Assembly: GCA_949752745.1 (NCBI GenBank)
Contig: OX457031.1
Span: 4,197,915 to 4,261,914 of the forward strand
Direction of reading: 5' to 3'
Source of the DNA: Protula sp. h YS-2021
Taxonomy: Eukaryota; Annelida; Polychaeta; Sabellida; Serpulidae
DNA length: 64,000 nucleotides
A program made the translations under genes and the position numbers. The notes beneath the pieces are model-generated. The model was not told the DNA's origin. It did not search any database and saw nothing but the letters and a program-made list of their open reading frames with translations. Shown here in pieces: positions 24,035 to 35,340 of this stretch (the first letter of the stretch is position 1; each line of letters starts with the position of its first letter).

Positions 24035-24245
24035 CTGCATGTGTGTACTGCGAGATGTTCCATATGTATTTATACAGCCAGATTTTTCTGTAAGCTTTTG
24101 TACCGCGAGATTCTTTACCTATGTGTGTACCGCGAGATTCTTTACCCATGTGTGTACCGCAAGATTCTTTACCCATGTGTGTACCGCGAGCTTCTTTACC
24201 CATGTGTGTAATGCGAGTGCCTTTACTCATGTGTGTGCTGCGAAA
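24035..24245. repeat. 30-bp minisatellite (CCGCGAGATTCTTTACCCATG)
   Basis: About seven units on the pattern TGTGTACCGCGAGATTCTTT then ACCCATG. The 30-base period leaves open frames on both strands (repeated HMGKES and CTARFFTHV), which are not taken as genes. Confidence 0.88.
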
Positions 24246-24469
24246 TTTCGTCAGCATACGGTACTTACCGACAGGTAATTACTGACAGCTACTTACTGAC
24301 AGGTACTTAACTATTCAAAAAGCACTGACATAAGTATCCAAAAGAGTTATTGATTAGATAAAACGGTATTTTATTAAGATTTCTATTGATCATTAAATCG
24401 TCTGGTAAAAGTGACTTTTTGTTATGAATCGAAGCAGGTTAAAATGTAGCGCTTTAAAATACAGATAGA

Positions 24470-25275
24470 AATCTCGGTGGGATCAAACCAAAGAAAACCA
24501 CAAAAAGCAAGTAACGCTATAGCGAAAAGTGTAACATCCAACGTTAAGCAATCAGCATGTCTGACTGAATCAAATTCCCCAGAGTGCCTCCACAATGAGG
24601 CAAAAAACAGCTTCAACACAGCTGTCAACGCAATGGAAGACATTGTCATCCATTGGGCTTGTTTCAGTGGCTATGTGTCAAGGACACTTCAAGTGACAAA
24701 ACTGCTCGAATATGATGATAGCAATTTGTGGAACATTGCAAACATAGACAATAATATATTGATAGTGCGGTGTGGTGGTTTCAAGTTGCGCTGACGTGGA
24801 TTCAATATGGAAGGAGAAGACTGTAACGATACAAAACAGGGGTGACATCTGAAGGAAAAATATAAGCATCGCAAGGAGATAAGACTAGTGGTCGTCACTG
24901 CTGATGGTGTTATTAACAATGTGATTGCTGTAGGTCTCTGCTGGGATGTCGCCTGTGATAGTCATTATGTGTACGGACTGAAGAGAGAGTCTGCGACGAT
25001 ACATCAACATGGCAGCCAGGGCTTGTCATGCGTGAAACAAGTACAACTACAGTCACAATATAACCATTATTCTATAAGTAATAATATCCTGACCTTATCT
25101 AGCAACAATGTTGTAGAGCGCTATGACATGAGCAACGACAAACCCTCATCCGTGGAAGTATGCGGGCGTGCCCCTGGTACAGGAAGATGTTGCGTGTATC
25201 TCATGGTAATGGTGAAAGGTCTCCGAGTTTACAAAGACATAGGAGTTTGGTTGGTTGGGGGGGGGGCGGGGACGG
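24470..25275 (+). pseudogene. Possible decayed coding sequence, unknown family
   Basis: Two neighbouring plus-strand frames (24,477-24,794 and 24,888-25,286) have composition unlike the AT-rich repeats around them. Read together with small frame changes they suggest alternating short hydrophobic strands: NIANIDNNILIVRCGGFKL, then TVTIQNRGDI and TADGVINNVIAVG, then YSISNNILTLSSNNVVERYD. That pattern is reminiscent of a beta-propeller or NHL-like repeat protein. Stops and a frameshift separate the pieces and no intron signals reconcile them well. It may be a retrocopy or an exon cluster missed by eye. A protein search of the three frames would decide. Confidence 0.3.
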
Positions 25276-25319
25276 GTGTCTGTTAGGAACGAGCAAAAGG
25301 TTTTACATTACATTAAGCC

Positions 25320-25412
25320 AGGAAGACAGGGTTTAATGTATATTATATTTAAATCTGATTTTATATTATATATATCTAATATATATAACCAGTTTAATAT
25401 ATATTATATCCT
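25320..25412. repeat. AT-rich imperfect palindrome
   Basis: TTTAATGTATATTATAT at 25,332 and TTTAATATATATTATAT at 25,393 flank TATATATA-rich sequence with several self-complementary stretches. Probably a simple-sequence or cruciform-prone tract. Confidence 0.5.
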
Positions 25413-26395
25413 TTTTCCCATTTAGTTTTTTCAACAATTAATTCTGGTTGGCGAAATAAAGTAAAAATACTAAAAAATTTGGAAAGCATTTTAAACCACA
25501 AGTCACCCGTATATAAAAATTTACCGTTCCACCAGAAAATTAAGGAACATTTGTCTTGTGTCATTATGTGCACGTACATGTATGTTAGCAAGATGGTAAT
25601 GGCTAAGCAAATCTATTTTAAGAACAGGTAAAACCAAAGAATATATATTTACACCACTTAAATAACACAAGGGATGTCTCCCAGTAGTTGCAATTAAATT
25701 AGCAAAGTTCAGAGGACAATTTTGAAAAAAATGTTTCGCTAGTTTTCGGAATTGTTTTCAAAGCGATATGGCTAATTATGAGAAAACATTGAAGGGATGT
25801 TGATAAAATGTAGGCAAACTTCAGAATTGTTCAAAACACGCAAGAAGTCATGACCACGGATTTTTGGCGACAACCGAGGACCCAAAGAAGTCGGCAACCC
25901 AAGAAATTCATCCAGAGACGTCCCTTAAGATACGGACTTAAAAGATATGCACCCAAGATACGGATGGCAGACAAATAGTGGTGAGATTCGGACATTATTG
26001 GAAATAAGACCGTCATGCGATTGCGTCCAGATGTCGTCAAATTACAATGTACAAATTAGTGTGGTACTTTTCTAAACAGTATGACGAAGAGTTGGCAGGG
26101 AAAAAATTTTAATTCTGTTATCAACTATTAATTTCGTTCTGGGCTGCGAAATGTAGCTTTTGTGCATTCCATTATTATTAACATCAATAAGTCATAATTT
26201 TGCTAAGATTATTCCATTTCAGTTCTTGTGCATAAGTGTCGTGGCTCCACAGGGACAGGGTCTCGGAGGGCCGCATCAAGATGTCCGGCCATTGGGAGAG
26301 CACCAGTCAAATACGTCTGTAGGCGGTGAAGAATACACCAAAAAGCCACAAATATACGACTGCGTCGTGCTATGCTTGCAGTGATGGCCTTCCTC
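25413..26395. other. Unassigned sequence
   Basis: No gene, RNA or repeat could be supported. Frames entering the minisatellite from 26,326 are not domain-bearing. Confidence 0.4.
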
Positions 26396-27545
26396 TCGCA
26401 GAACGACATCAGGAACAGGTTGGCCAAATCCGTATCAATGACACCAGGAACATGTTGGTCAAATCTATCAATGACATCAGGAACAGGTTGGCTAAATCTG
26501 TCAAAGACATCAGAAACAGGTTGGTCAAATCTGTCAATTACATCAGGAAAAGGCTGGTCACATCTGACCATGACATCAGGAACAGATTGGTCAAATCTAT
26601 CAATAACATCAGGAACATGTTTGCCAAATCTATCAATGACATCAGAAACAGGTTGGTCAAATCTGTCAATGACATCAGGAACAGGTTAGTCAAATCTATC
26701 AATGGCATCAGAAACAGGTTGGTCAAATCTGTCATTGACATATTAAAAGGTTGGTCAAATCTGTCAATGGCATCAGGAACAGATTGTTCAAATGTGACAC
26801 TGACATCAAGAAAAGGGTGTTCAAATCTGACCATGGCATCAGGAACAGATTGGTCAAATCTATCAATGACATCAGGAACATGCTTGTCAAATCTATTCAA
26901 TAACATCAGGAACAGGTTCGTAAAATCTGTCAATGACACCAGGAAAAGGCTGGTCGCATCTGACCTTGACACCAGGAACAGATTGGTCAAATCTATCAAT
27001 AACATCAGAAACAGGTTGGTCAAATCTATCAATGACATCAGGAACATGTTTGTCAAATCTATCAATAACATCAGGAACATGTTAGTCAGATCTGTCAGTG
27101 ACATCAGGAACAGAGTGGTGGTCAAATTTCTCAATTATTTCAGGAACAGGTTGGTCAAATCTATCAATGACATCAGGGACATGTTTGTCAAATCTATCAA
27201 TGACATCAGAAACAGGTTTGTCAAATCTATCAATGACACCAGGAAAAGGCTGGTCACATCTGACCATGACATCAGGAATAGATTGGTCAAATCTATCAAT
27301 AACATCAGGAACATGTTTTCAAATCTATCAATGACATCAGAAACAGGTTGGTCAAATCTGTCATTGACATATTAAAAGGTTGGTCAAATCTGTCAATGGC
27401 ATCAGGAACAGATTGTTCAAATGTGACACTGACATCAAGAAAAGGGTGTTCAAATCTGACCATGGCATCAGGAACAGATTGGTCAAATCTATCAATGACA
27501 CCAGGAACATGTTGGTCAAATCTGTCAATTACAAAATCGTGATAA
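26396..27545. repeat. 33-bp minisatellite with higher-order structure
   Basis: About 35 units of ACATCAGGAACAGGTTGGTC followed by AAATCTGTCAATG. The 33-base unit is a multiple of three and lacks stops in several frames, giving a 349-codon plus-strand frame (DIRNRLVKSVN repeats) and a 198-codon minus-strand frame (DLTNLFLMSLI repeats). A block of several units with diagnostic changes (GACATATTAAAAGG, GTGACACTGACATC) occurs at 26,737 and again at 27,366, 629 bases apart, so multi-unit blocks were duplicated. A few degenerate units continue near 27,740-27,840. Confidence 0.92.
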
Positions 27546-28440
27546 AATCTGCTGACATGTCAGTTACATGAGAAAAGCAGTGATTAAATCTGATGACATT
27601 TGTACGATATCAGGAACAAGCTAACTGTCAAACTAGGCAATTTATAAAGTACCTGAAAATTTCAGGCAGTTTGTAAACTGCGTGTTTCAGTCAGCCACTT
27701 TGTAAAATTAATAAGATCAGAACATGGTAATGACATGTGTCAATGAAATCATGAAGATGTTGGTCAAATCTGTCAATGACACCAGGAACATGATGATAAA
27801 ATCTGCCAGTGACATCAGGAACATGTTGTCAAACTTGTCAGCATGTCATCCACATCAGTCAATGGCATAACATTAATGCTAACAAAAGCATATCTGTTAC
27901 ACTTCAAATCTAGATGTTCATGATAGATCATTATAAATGTTCATGAACTTGATTCGCCGATGTAGTACCTTTTATAATCATGAAAGGGAGGGAGGGATGG
28001 AACAGCCTTGACCAACATAGCACTATACTGTATACACTATACTATACTGTGAAGCAAAGAGAATGAGAGTTGTTTGTTGGTCGACACAATCATTTCAAGG
28101 CATGGTTATGGATATTTTGGGGGGTTGGGTGGGGATTGGGTTAGAAGCGGAGTCAAACTGCCTGGTATCATCCCAGCTCTGTGCCACATTATTATCGACC
28201 CACTTATGGAAACTGAAAGTAATCTGGTCGCCTTGCAATTTTTTAAGCATTCTTTAAACAATCATTCAGTATTTTTATCCTTTGATTTGCACAGTTATAG
28301 GCATTTAAAATCTTTGTTTTATTTATTGATTTTCTTAAACGCCTATAAAAGTATATTAACTTCAACAACATCTAGAAAGGATCTAAAACCTATTCTGGAT
28401 TTTCTTGACGTCATCGGGTGTTGATTGTGTTATTTTGGAG
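27546..28440. other. Unassigned sequence with minisatellite debris
   Basis: Contains scattered decayed 33-bp units to about 27,850. No gene is supported between 27,850 and 28,440. Confidence 0.45.
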
Positions 28441-28446
28441 TTTTGG

Positions 28447-28456
28447 AGAGAGAGAC

Positions 28457-28530
<74 letters not shown>
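28447..28530. repeat. (GA)n microsatellite
   Basis: GA dinucleotides from 28,447, pure from about 28,461 to 28,529. Confidence 0.95.
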
Positions 28531-28533
<3 letters not shown>

Positions 28534-28849
28534 ATTGTACGTGGCGATGCAGGTACAAATGAACGCCAAGGATGCTGTTTCCATAAATCTTGTGACGTTA
28601 CTAAGAATGCTTATGTAACTTTGCACTATCTTCATGCCAGATAAACTTTTACACGTTTTCCCTGGGGTTGGGGATTAGTTATCTCACGTACTGTGTGGCA
28701 CCACCAACAATGCTTGTCATTAACAGCACTCTCACGGTAAGTAATATTAAACCTGTCTTGCCAAGCTCTCTTAAAATGCCCTCTACGCTCCCTAAGTTTC
28801 TAAAAAATGAACACAACAGCCTTTATTAAGTAAATTGTACTTTGTTAAT

Positions 28850-29081
28850 CTTTGTTAATTGACACAATTTCCACCCATTTCTACCCCTTATCTCATGCAA
28901 GAAAAAAAAACATGATTTGTGATAAAATCATCGATTTAGACCAAAAATTATGTCACAGTGAATTATATACGAAAAATAACAGATTTATCTTGGTGGTAAT
29001 AAATGTCTGTGATTGTATATGCCCTTTCCGGATTGTCCGTTTTCCGCTATGTGTATCTATATGTATGCATGTATGTATGTA

Positions 29082-29166
<85 letters not shown>

Positions 29167-31050
29167 GCAATGTGTCAAAATGCTACCCTTCCAAATATCT
29201 GGTCCAGTTGTTTAGACATTTGCCTCGAACCTTCCCTATGTAGTCTCTCGCACAGTTTGTTTTTCGATTTGGTGAAAATATTACCTGAAAATTGCTAAGT
29301 TTTAGAAAACACAAAATGTTACCTTTTGTGCAAATATGGGCTAACTGCGCTACAATTTTACAGGATTATTCCCGAAAAGATCATGTAGCAAGCCTGCATA
29401 GAATTTTGTGATTTACCCAGATTTATTCGAAATATTAGCCGAAAACGCCAAAATTGCTGAAAAATCACAAAATGATCCTGCTTGATATTGAAGGGCCCAT
29501 GCATAAACTTGATAACTCCACTAATCAGGAAAATGCACTATTACCACCACGGTATTTCTTGGCCTTTGTTCTATCACATATGTAAGTCTTATACCTCAAA
29601 ACCGATTAGAAATTGGCATTTTTTTAGGAAAATGCGGTGGGAAAATCCTATATTTGTTTCTAAAATTTTAAAATTTGAAAGCGTTTTTCTCCACTGCTGC
29701 TAAGTGTATTTATCCGGTTTATATATGGATCCCTCCAATTGTTATTACTGCAGATCTTTTAATATAATGATTACCAATTTTAAGTGGCTTTTTTGCAAAA
29801 GTTTGCAGGTCATATTTATAGTTCTGCCACCCATGGAAGCAATCCATTTGTATAAATAATCCTATACCATATTATTTCATCTGTAAGAATTGCAAGGCCT
29901 ATGTGCTTAAATGATCACTCCGTTTTTGTCATTTTCAGCAGTGTCGATATATTGGCACATTGTAAACCAGAGTTGTCTTGGTTATCTCATTTCTTTCTTG
30001 CTTTTCTTTTCCTTCTTTTATAGCTTAACTGATAAATAAAAAAATGTGTATTTTTGTATCAGTTTTGCCCAAAATATTCACACCAACGGAAGAAAAAACA
30101 CACACATTGGTGTGCGTCCGACAGATCCGGTCCTATTACTTTTAATAGCAATGTTGATCTTGAGGTCTTCCACTAAATCTGCCAAAGTTTACACTTTCAC
30201 GGATGGTTGCAATGTCAACTGATATTCTACTATGGTTGAGGATATGAAGGTAATGAGTTGGGGGGAGAGGTTGGTATGGCTGCCCAACATTCTGTTTTAG
30301 AGCTTTAATTCATTAGCGCAGTTCACAAGAAAGGAGTGGGTAATTTTCCTCACCCCATATTAGAATAAGCAATCTTTATAATTTTCACATTTGTTTTTTT
30401 TTCTTCTAAATTTACAGCTGACCTCTATTCTGCATATTCTTTTATTAAGGAGAACAAATGATAACATTAACTGAAAGACACATTAAAAGGAAAATTTCAT
30501 TTTTTATGCAGCTTACAAACACAAAATGCTGTTCATAGGGATGTAGGTGAAATTTCATTTTTACAACCCCGAATCCAACCCACCCCATCCCTTCAAATGC
30601 TCAACATTTGTGACCATCCACACGCTAAAGCACACACAAATACACGTTATGTAACGCATTAGACACAATCCGCCCCCCCCCCCAACGTCAGTATGTACTG
30701 CACCCCCTTGCGTACGTATTCCTTCCCGAACGAACCTACTCCACCCACCTCTGGTACATATTTTATTAATATCTGCGAATACAGTATTTAGAAAAGGAAA
30801 TTGTTAATCTGGATTTTTATAAGAGTAAATAGGGTAGTTTGTTACGAAAGTCAAAAGTTTTAACATAGCAAGTACACCCATAACAATGCACTCTTTATTT
30901 GAAAAAGTATGAGGAAGCCGAGTTAAATATTAAACTATCATTATATATTCAAATTCACAATATTTAACATCAATCTGTCCGCATGAATCGCCATTATTAA
31001 AACATAGTTCAGATGAAATCAAAAGCCTAGTAGATTTCAACTGGAAAAAT
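28850..31050 (+). repeat. Duplicon copy matching 15.7-17.45 kb
   Basis: Same order of landmarks as 15.7-17.45 kb (see that entry). It flanks the 3' side of the minus-strand PAN-F5/8C gene here. It contains a (GT)n tract absent from the other copy and lacks the tRNA-like piece found there. Confidence 0.75.
29060..29164. repeat. (ATGT)n-(GT)n microsatellite
   Basis: ATGT tetranucleotides from about 29,063 pass into pure GT from 29,087 to 29,164. Frames through it are Cys-Val runs. Confidence 0.95.
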
Positions 31051-31329
31051 GTTCATGGCTTTTAAAAATAGTTCCTTGTTGCACTTTTTTCGATGTTTTC
31101 GACATTTAGGCAAATGTATGAGTCCTTTCGTCATATATTTCTTTTAAAAGCATTTTTAGGGTGGATCTCCGGCAAATGTGGAAAAACTACTTTTCAAATT
31201 AATCTGAAATAAGAAAACAAAATTTTTTTAAGACTGTTAAAAATACCACGACTAAAACAGAGAAGGTTTTTACTTATGCTACGAATTTCGATGACGACAT
31301 TAATTTACAGAGCTCGTTTTCTATACGAC

Positions 31330-31436
31330 AAAGCCAAAGTAATAACATAAAACCTTGGTAATCTACTTCACACCCGTGCAGTTCCCATTGGAGATAAAGT
31401 TTGCTATGCCAAGCTTCTAAGCATCGAGCTCTGAGC
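31330..31436 (-). pseudogene. Second degenerate F5/8C domain end
   Basis: On the minus strand, directly 3' of the domain end at 31,446-31,580, a further shortened copy reads AWHSKLYLQWELHGCE, matching TWHGDIRFNWEVYGCE of the intact exon. About 20 bases corresponding to SVRLYPR are deleted. The frame continues past the cysteine for some 30 codons without the family's splice donor. It may be a remnant of a final domain exon. Confidence 0.55.
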
Positions 31437-31445
31437 CAGACTTAC

Positions 31446-31580
31446 CTGCCTCACACCCATAGACTTCCCATCTGAGTTCCATATAACCATGCCAAGTCCG
31501 TGGATAGAGACGCACAGATCGAGCTCTAAGAGGCGTGTCGAAAGCGATCTCAAAGGCGATCTCAAAAGCGAAAGCGATCT
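31446..31580 (-). pseudogene. Truncated third F5/8C exon with tripled FEIA
   Basis: Minus strand: only the C-terminal part of an F5/8C domain is present (DTPLRARSVRLYPRTWHGYM then LRWEVYGCEAG), ending at the conserved donor GGCAG|GTAAG. The bases before it repeat GAGATCGCTTTC-type words three times, giving FEIA units where the intact exon has one (VEIAFDTP). Nothing of the first two thirds of the domain was found upstream, so the exon is truncated. Confidence 0.8.
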
Positions 31581-31685
31581 CAAATTGCAATATAACACCT
31601 TACATAAAACTTTTTTGGTATAAACTCAAATAAATTGAAAAAATGTGTCATTGCACCATGCCAAGAGTGTGAATAGACACCTTTC

Positions 31686-32179
31686 TCACATCGGTATATT
31701 TAAAATAATTCCAGACTTACCTGCCTCACACCCGTACACTTCCCAGTTGAACCTGATATCACCGTGCCAAGTCTGTGGATAGAGACGCACAGAGCCAGCT
31801 CTAAGAGGCGTGTCGAAAGCGATCTCAACAACTGTGTCATCATCGCTGTTTCCAACGAAGATGACGTCACTCCCGTTCGCATGACGCACAAACTGGTAGT
31901 GAAAATCTCTCTGGCTGTAGGCGAACATGAAGGTTTTGGTGTACCGAAACCATCGGTCGCCTTGAATAGCCACTTTCTCTAATTGTTGTATATGTATGAA
32001 GTCGGCCTGGGCAAATTCGCCAACTCTGTTACTCGTGAAATACCAGTAATAGTAACGTGATGAATTAAGTAGTGTGTGTTCACAACGGAACCTTGAGGAA
32101 CATCCCGGGCCTGTCAACCCACTATCATTAAGTGACTTGATCAAAGGCCTTTGTGAGGTACAAGCCCCCATTTCTTCAC
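31686..32179 (-). CDS. Secreted PAN/F5-8C protein, exon 3 (second F5/8C domain)
   Basis: The minus-strand acceptor TTCCCTGTAG|GT at 32,180 begins a phase-1 exon coding GEEMGACTSQRPLIKSLNDS, then the full F5/8C domain with GEFAQADF, KVAIQGDRW, FMFAYSQ, FVGNSDDDTVV and SVRLYPQTWHGDIRFNWEVY-GC. A strong donor (GGCAG|GTAAGT) lies after 31,721. Downstream only truncated domain ends exist, so read-through to the stop at 31,686 (tail KSGIILNIPM) is a plausible protein end. Joined to exons 1 and 2 this gives 417 residues. Intron 2 is about 1.9 kb and contains a palindrome and a GA tract. Confidence 0.78.
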
Positions 32180-32552
32180 CTACAGGGAAAAATAAAACTT
32201 TAGTCACAAAAGTACTATTATCTCTGATATAATTTTATGTCATTAAATCATAGTTGTGACATCATGTATTGTCTTTGCATAAAAACTCTTAGTCAGAAAA
32301 TTTCGTTTGATGATGCCATTTGGCAAGATGAAGGGGTGACATTTCCATATTAGGTGTTCGTCACATGGAAGACACTTTTAATGGTAAAAGCTGCGCCAGT
32401 ACCTTCTTTCCTATAAACACTTATAAATATTTATTGATTCATACACACTCATACTGATGATCATGTAAGAAGCGTTTGCTTCAGTTTCATTCATCAAACT
32501 CATCAGACAGTTTAGGTTTTACAACCTTTCGTGATAAATTCCATTAAGATAG

Positions 32553-32646
32553 ATCTGCGATAAAATTTTATCATCAGAATCATCCATATTAAAAAGGATG
32601 ATTCTGATGATAAAATTTTATCATCAGAATCATCCATATTAAAATG
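32553..32646. repeat. Perfect 40-bp palindrome inside a local duplication
   Basis: GGATGATTCTGATGATAAAA at 32,596-32,615 is followed at once by its exact reverse complement to 32,635. The right half plus flank (TAAAATTTTATCATCAGAAT then CATCCATATTAAAA) is also present once more, at about 32,561-32,594. The paralog near 18,070-18,110 has only a single diverged copy. Confidence 0.95.
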
Positions 32647-33590
32647 TTTTATGAAACTTTTCATAAAGTCCGTCTTAATAATGCGCTTTTATATTGTCGT
32701 TTGAAACCGAGTTTGGCTAATCCCGACCAGCTTAGATGCAAATGGTATCATTAAAATTAGCTTAGATATTGTGCGTCAGAACATGGTGTTCCTCTTCAGC
32801 TTTACGCCATTACTCCTGTGAAAGTTCATACTAGGCTTTGCTAAATATTAACAAAGGACTTACAGGATTACTTAGTTCTGAGTGTGCGCATTTCATACTG
32901 CAGATTTGCTCATGATTAGATAAGCCAGTCCTCAGTAAATCCGCAGTATAAAAAATAAAGTCTCATTTTTAAGCATTTCGGATAAAATTCTTATGCATAT
33001 TGCAAACTAAGCATAATATCAAGAGACAAAAAATCATTACATCATTTAGCTAAAACATAATTCTATCCGACAGGAGTTCGGAACATCTCGGGATCTTAGC
33101 TGTTTGAAGCAAGATCCAGAAGATATCGCATATAATTTTCCGACAAGCTTTTTTCGGGATCCGAAGATTTCCATAAGGATTCTGGTAGAATTATAATTTG
33201 AATCGCAGAGTTAAGCACTTTAACCCGTTCTCAGGATTCCTATATTGTTTTCTCTGGAGTGTGTCCACTGTCTAACGAAAGATCTAGATACTTACGACTG
33301 GGTCTGTGCCATTCAAAAAGGGTATCTTTTTTTCGCAATTTTTGTTACATTTTTCAATATGCATGTTCTCTTGACGAATGCTGGTTACTGATGTGTCCCA
33401 ATTACAGTCGGCCAGTCTGAGCTTACTATATACAGATTCTATGGTTCTGTTCGTTTGAATGTATGCTTTAAATGTTATTCACTGAAGTTTGTAAAGTTTT
33501 GTCAAGGAACTTTTGATTGGATAATAGTATGTCAGCAGATCAAACAAACAAGCTCTATATTTTGGAGAAAAATGTTCCAAAGGAAAAAGA
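32647..33590. other. Intron 2 interior
   Basis: Part of the 1.9-kb intron between the two F5/8C exons of the minus-strand gene. No coding or RNA feature was seen. Confidence 0.5.
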
Positions 33591-33593
33591 AAA

Positions 33594-33661
33594 ACACAGG
33601 AGAGAGATTGCGAAAGAGAGAGAGAAAGAGAGAGAAAGTGAGAGGAATAGAAAGGGAGAGG

Positions 33662-33728
<67 letters not shown>

Positions 33729-33745
33729 CAGAGTTGGAGGGAGAC
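33594..33745. repeat. (GA)n microsatellite in intron 2
   Basis: Degenerate GA from 33,600, pure from about 33,666 to 33,722. Arg-Glu and Leu-Ser frames on both strands are artefacts. Confidence 0.95.
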
Positions 33746-34104
33746 AGAAAGACAGGGGTCATTTGCACAAGGATGCAGGTGGAGAAGTGCGCTGCGCATG
33801 GTAAATGAATAACAAAGATCACCCTAAAAGATTACATTTTATATAACATGAAATAATTTAAAAGAAGGCATGCTTTATGTATCATGCTGAATTTATACAC
33901 ATTTCAGTGGAAACTGAAAAGAAAAATATGTCTATTATTTAAAAAATGTCAACTACTTTATTGAGATTAAAACACCTTAACACTTTATATAAGACCTTTT
34001 TGGTATATCCTCAAATAAATTGAAAAAATGTGTCATTGCACACACCAAGTGTGTGGATAGAGACTTTTCTCACATCGGTATATTTAAAATAAAGCCAGAC
34101 ATAC

Positions 34105-34551
34105 CTGCCTCACACCCGTACACTTCCCATCTGAGCCTCATATCACCGTGCCAAGTCCGTGGATAGAGACGCACCGATTTAGCTCTAAGAGGCGTGTCAA
34201 AAACGTTCTCAACAACTGTGTCTTCATCGTTGTTTCCGACAAAGATGACGTCACTCCCGTTCGCATGACGCACAAACTGGTAGTGAAAATCTACCTGGCT
34301 GTAGGCGAACATAAAGCTTGTGGTGTACGAACTCCATCCGTCGCCTTGAATGGCCACTTTCTCTAATTGTTGCATATGTATGAATTCGGCCTGGAAAAAT
34401 GCGCCAACTTCCCTAAACCGGTTGGATTTCCAGTATCCTGAGGAATTAAGAAGTGTATGCTCACAAGGAAAACTTCCAATACATTTAGGCCCTGCTAAGC
34501 CGCTATCATTAAGCGTTTGGATCAAGGGTATTTGAGAGCTGCATGGTGTAT
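34105..34551 (-). CDS. Secreted PAN/F5-8C protein, exon 2 (first F5/8C domain)
   Basis: Minus-strand exon bounded by TTGTTTTAG|AT and GGCAG|GTATGT, 447 bases, phase 1 on both sides. It encodes DTPCSSQIPLIQTLNDSGLA then GPKCIGSFPCEHTLLNSS, and the domain core GAFFQAEF, EKVAIQGDGW, FMFAYSQVDFHYQFVRHA, FVGNNDEDTVV and SVRLYPRTWHGDMRLRWEVY-GC. The intron starts with the same bases as the intron after exon 3 (both read through to ILNIPM and a stop), so exon and adjoining intron were duplicated as a unit. Confidence 0.88.
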
Positions 34552-34779
34552 CTAAAACAATAAAGCAATTAATCTATAAAACACTAAAAGAAATATTTTA
34601 GAGTTTATAAAGATTGTTTTAACAAGTGAATTCTTTCATAATTTTGTGCGTAGGCAGACCAATTTTCATACATCTTAGCATATTTTTTATAATATCACAA
34701 GTATATATCTCAAACTAATTTTCAGTGAAGAAAATAAAACATTTTTACGGTACTCGAATTGTTTGAAATGCATAATTAC

Positions 34780-35092
34780 CAGAGTGGGTGTTGGCGTAAA
34801 TGTAAGTGCACCCGGGAGTATCAGCCAAGAGTTCAGGATCCTCAGTATCTCGCAAAAGCTCACAGGTATACCTATTATTGCCCATAGCAATTATATTAGC
34901 CGCCTTACAGTTAGAAGAGGTTCTCAATTTTATGGCGCATTCAGTTGCAGAGCGAACGGTTGTTATTTGAAAAACTTCACTGTTGCCTTTAACGCCACTG
35001 AGTTTGCTATAGGTTTCTTGACGTATTTCCGCTGAGCCGAACGACCCACACAAAAGAGTGCAAAACACAAGCAAATGTAATAATTTACCCAT
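34780..35092 (-). CDS. Secreted PAN/F5-8C protein, exon 1 (signal peptide + PAN domain)
   Basis: Minus-strand ATG at 35,092; the exon is exactly the length of its paralog at 11,257 (313 bases) and ends at the same phase-1 donor (CTCTG|GTAATT). Residues 1-20 (MGKLLHLLVFCTLLCGSFGS) are a signal peptide and residues 21-104 the PAN-like module. Cysteines 52, 62, 77 and 95 of the paralog are kept, but Cys56 is Leu here, leaving an odd number that could affect disulphide pairing. The coding order is exon 1, 34,105-34,551, then 31,686-32,179. The upstream DNA carries the family promoter-like block and a large GA tract. Confidence 0.85.
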
Positions 35093-35340
35093 AGTATTAT
35101 TTTCGCTAAATTATTCTGGATAAAGTTTATCAATTTAACATTTTCTGAATCAGTCTATCACTTTTCTTATTTTTTTCTTCAATCACTTATCACTTCTCAT
35201 GCCTTAGCATCTATCTCCAATATATTCTAATTTTCCCAGCAACTTGCCTTAGTTTTGCATAAGGAGAAAGGGTTTCACTATTTTATGTTGCCACACTCAA
35301 GCTTATTAAGTAGTCTAGCCAATCACAGAAGACCAGGCTT
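35093..35340 (-). promoter_or_regulatory. Probable promoter and 5' UTR of the minus-strand PAN-F5/8C gene
   Basis: On the minus strand this matches the upstream region of the 11.26-kb gene: GAAGCCTGGTCTTCTGTGAT, TGGCTAG (inverted CCAAT context) and GAAAAGTGATAGACTGATTC. It is also present as orphan copies at 6.40-6.63 kb and, partly, at 59.47-59.56 kb. Confidence 0.45.

Noticed and set aside
26326..27375. 349-codon frame
   Set aside because: Entirely made of the 33-bp minisatellite; the opposite strand is equally open.
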